From: Symbiodinium natans
Lineage: Eukaryota; Sar; Dinophyceae; Suessiales; Symbiodiniaceae
Direction of reading: 5' to 3'
Assembly: GCA_905221605.1 (NCBI GenBank)
Contig: CAJNDS010002499.1
Coordinates: 325,420 to 389,419 of the forward strand
DNA length: 64,000 nt
Position numbers and translations under genes: made by a program. Below, piece after piece: positions 62,246-64,000 of the stretch. Each line of letters starts with the position of its first letter. The first letter of the stretch is position 1. The notes beneath the pieces were generated by a model. The model was not told where the DNA came from. It searched no databases and saw only the letters and a list, made by a program, of their open reading frames with translations.

Positions 62246-62543
62246 CGCTGACCTTGTGCGAATACGGAACAAACGGCGGCCTAGTACATCGGTCGTTATC
62301 CATGGTCATGCGGCATTCCTGTAATGTCATGCTGTTGTCTTGACCGTTTTGGAAAGTTGTAACCATTGATCATGTTATACTGCTGATGTAGTCTCCAACT
62401 GAAGGGAGCTGAGTCAGGGGAAGTTGGGAGCAAGCTTGTTGTTGTGTGACATTCTTTGCGCTGGACGGCACGGCTCTCAGGCAAGACTGCCCAGTCTTCC
62501 TCTACCTTGCCCCATCAATTGGGTAGGCTGCCCCTTCTTCGCC
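62246..62543 (+). promoter_or_regulatory. Spacer with GCCC-loop hairpin
   Basis: AAGACT-GCCC-AGTCTT (62483-62498) is a perfect 6-bp stem with the GCCC loop, 45 nt before ATG 62544. It lies in an open frame that extends upstream to a TTG at 62424, so the ATG start is a choice. Confidence 0.6.
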
Positions 62544-63413
62544 ATGGCATTGCAAGAGCCCCTTGGCCTGGAGAACCTGCAGCCTCCTCCATTGGTCGCC
62601 CCTCCGCTCGTAGCTGGGCGTGAAAACACCTGGATTTCGGCGAGCCATGGCAGTTCAACCCTCCCCTTTGTTGTATCCCGGCCGAGTGCGGATGCAGGGG
62701 AAGCCAACTCGATAGTGCTTCTCCTCCCTGGTTGTGGACATTTCTATGTGGAGAATATGCACCCACTGCCTTGGCAAGGGGCCATCGAGTATCTGTGGAG
62801 CAACCTGGCTTTCAAAAAGGCCGTCATTGCCTGCGCATGGCCTGTGGCGGGACAAGCAGGCCCACCGCCTGCCTGGATGCTGCCTGACGGTGCTGCCTGG
62901 ACCAAGGCAGTGTATACAATGGAAATTCTACCGCTCCTACTGGCCGTCCAACGTGATGCGAGCCCTCGCATCTCCTTGCCCACATATCTCATGGGCCTTG
63001 GCTCTGGAGGAACCATCACCTACCAGATTGCAATTTCCGAGGCCCATGCGACCTTCCGGGCTTGTGTTTGCATGGGCCCCATTAGGCTGCCTTCTTTGCT
63101 GCCAGCCCCAACGGGCGGGGAGACACGAATTTTAGTCTATGGCGGACGAAAGGACGTAGAGACCTTTCAGCACCACCTTCGGATGTGCTACTCGGTGCGG
63201 GGCAATCATCGCGTGCCTCCTGTCACAGAAGCCCTTTCCGAAGACTCACACTTTACCGCCTTCAAGGGCTACGGACGCACGCAGTACCCCTGGGCCCCCG
63301 GCCTCACAATCCGCCAGGTGGTTATCGGCAAGGACCCGGAGCATGTGGTGTGGCCTGCATTGCTGAGCGATCCTGATTGGCTGCTGGCGGACCATATCGA
63401 GCTCCCGGAGTAG
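62544..63413 (+). CDS. Possible alpha/beta-hydrolase-like protein, 289 residues
   Basis: ATG 62544 to TAG 63411-63413. After a Pro-rich N-terminus comes SIVLLLPGCGHFY, a strand-turn like the oxyanion region, then LPTYLMGLGSGGTITYQIA, which sits where the nucleophile elbow of alpha/beta hydrolases is expected. However, the motif reads G-L-G-S-G-G, with Ser one place off the usual G-x-S-x-G. RILVYGGRKDVETF could supply the acid and GKDPEHVVWPALL the His, as in esterases and polyhydroxybutyrate depolymerases. An inactive or altered hydrolase is therefore possible; the fold call is tentative. Last ORF of the plus-strand series. Confidence 0.5.
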   Translation: MALQEPLGLENLQPPPLVAPPLVAGRENTWISASHGSSTLPFVVSRPSADAGEANSIVLLLPGCGHFYVENMHPLPWQGAIEYLWSNLAFKKAVIACAWPVAGQAGPPPAWMLPDGAAWTKAVYTMEILPLLLAVQRDASPRISLPTYLMGLGSGGTITYQIAISEAHATFRACVCMGPIRLPSLLPAPTGGETRILVYGGRKDVETFQHHLRMCYSVRGNHRVPPVTEALSEDSHFTAFKGYGRTQYPWAPGLTIRQVVIGKDPEHVVWPALLSDPDWLLADHIELPE

Positions 63414-64000
63414 TCGTCGGGGCAGGGTAGAGAGTGTCTTCCTTTTTCCATTTTAATCGATTTATGCGCGCCGGCCCTTGTGTTGCCGCTACAAACAGAC
63501 CAGCAACCGAGGTACGCCTGCATTCTGGTGCTACTACTGTGCACGGACAAAGGTAAAGGATGCCATCGTCTCCAGGTCATTGCTTTGTACATGCAGCACA
63601 TTGCAGCCACAAGTAACAGCCACCTGCGATGACACGCTGCATCCCTTTTCAGGTTGCGCGTTGGATGTGCCCTGGCTCAAGCTAAGGGTGGCTGGCTGAC
63701 TGAACGAGGAACCCATTGTGTAGAGGGTTGTAACGCTCCTGACTGGTTTTTGCTCGCCTTTCTGCTTCTTCTCTCCTGTGTGCTGTGCTTTTTGTTTGGT
63801 CCTCCCTTTCCTGGAGTCCCTCCCTAGTTTTTGTAAGGGCTTTCCAGGGATCTTGGTGTCTGGAGGTTCTCCGCTGCCTGAGTTTGGCCTGCCATGTTCG
63901 GTGAGTGATGCCATGGAGTCGTATGCCTGTCAACCGTACGCGATCCGGGTTGGAGCGCAAGTGCTCCAAGTCCACGTTGTCAGGAGAGGGCAACTCACTG
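63414..64000. other. No gene recognised; TGGCTCAAG at 63673
   Basis: No convincing frame. TGGCTCAAG (63673-63681) equals the last nine bases of the spliced leader. A Lys/Arg-rich minus-strand frame (63534-63914) has no recognisable domain. A next ORF could begin beyond the window. Confidence 0.35.

Overview
This window looks like nuclear DNA of a dinoflagellate. The evidence is a GC-rich, gene-poor sequence crowded with tandem arrays; telomere-like CCCTAAA/TTTAGGG tracts inside the chromosome; a relic of the dinoflagellate spliced-leader 3' end (9713-9731); copia-like and LINE-like retroelements of dinoflagellate type; and a cytosine methyltransferase built into a retrotransposon, an arrangement reported for Symbiodinium-type dinoflagellates. 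Genus cannot be fixed by eye. I see no rRNA or tRNA gene, no CRISPR array, and no ordinary host gene that I can name.

Layout. 1-9.7 kb: intergenic DNA with several tandem arrays. 9.7-13.4 kb: a decayed copia-order retrotransposon (gag, two zinc knuckles, protease, integrase; no reverse transcriptase left). 13.4-17.9 kb: short repeat families, including a 42-bp array open in several frames and a dispersed G/C hairpin repeat. 19494-26020 and 27385-33924: two nearly identical copies of a 6.5-kb element with inverted termini. It carries a telomere-like tract, a large tandem array, CTTAAGCCCCCC arrays and a sharply AT-rich island. The second copy splits a minus-strand LINE, whose 5' part appears to lie at 33925-34650 and whose 3' part lies at 26021-27384. 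34968-42345: a block of arrays bounded by about 140-bp inverted repeats.

43.1-63.4 kb is the main coding part. All genes run on the plus strand and the spacing is tight. A hairpin-rich leader precedes a 1168-residue unknown ORF1. Then come a cytosine-5 methyltransferase ORF, a small unknown ORF, an AP-endonuclease plus reverse transcriptase ORF with intact SPGPDG and YMDD motifs, and an ORF with a CCHC knuckle, a complete RNase H and a C-terminal domain with polymerase-like motifs (IDMKGAHYT and VHDG). Six further unknown ORFs follow, two of them paralogous and one resembling an alpha/beta hydrolase. Together the first five could form a large LINE-type element that copies itself by target-primed reverse transcription and may methylate its own DNA. 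Whether the last six belong to it is open.

The most novel signal is a family of hairpins with a constant GCCC loop and different but self-complementary stems. They sit at most ORF borders of this 20-kb unit. ORF1 ends in TCC-TGA with the methyltransferase open in the +1 frame (the antizyme-type frameshift context), and the reverse transcriptase ORF starts at an ATGA stop/start overlap. This suggests a polycistronic retroelement with several translation-coupling or RNA-processing devices.
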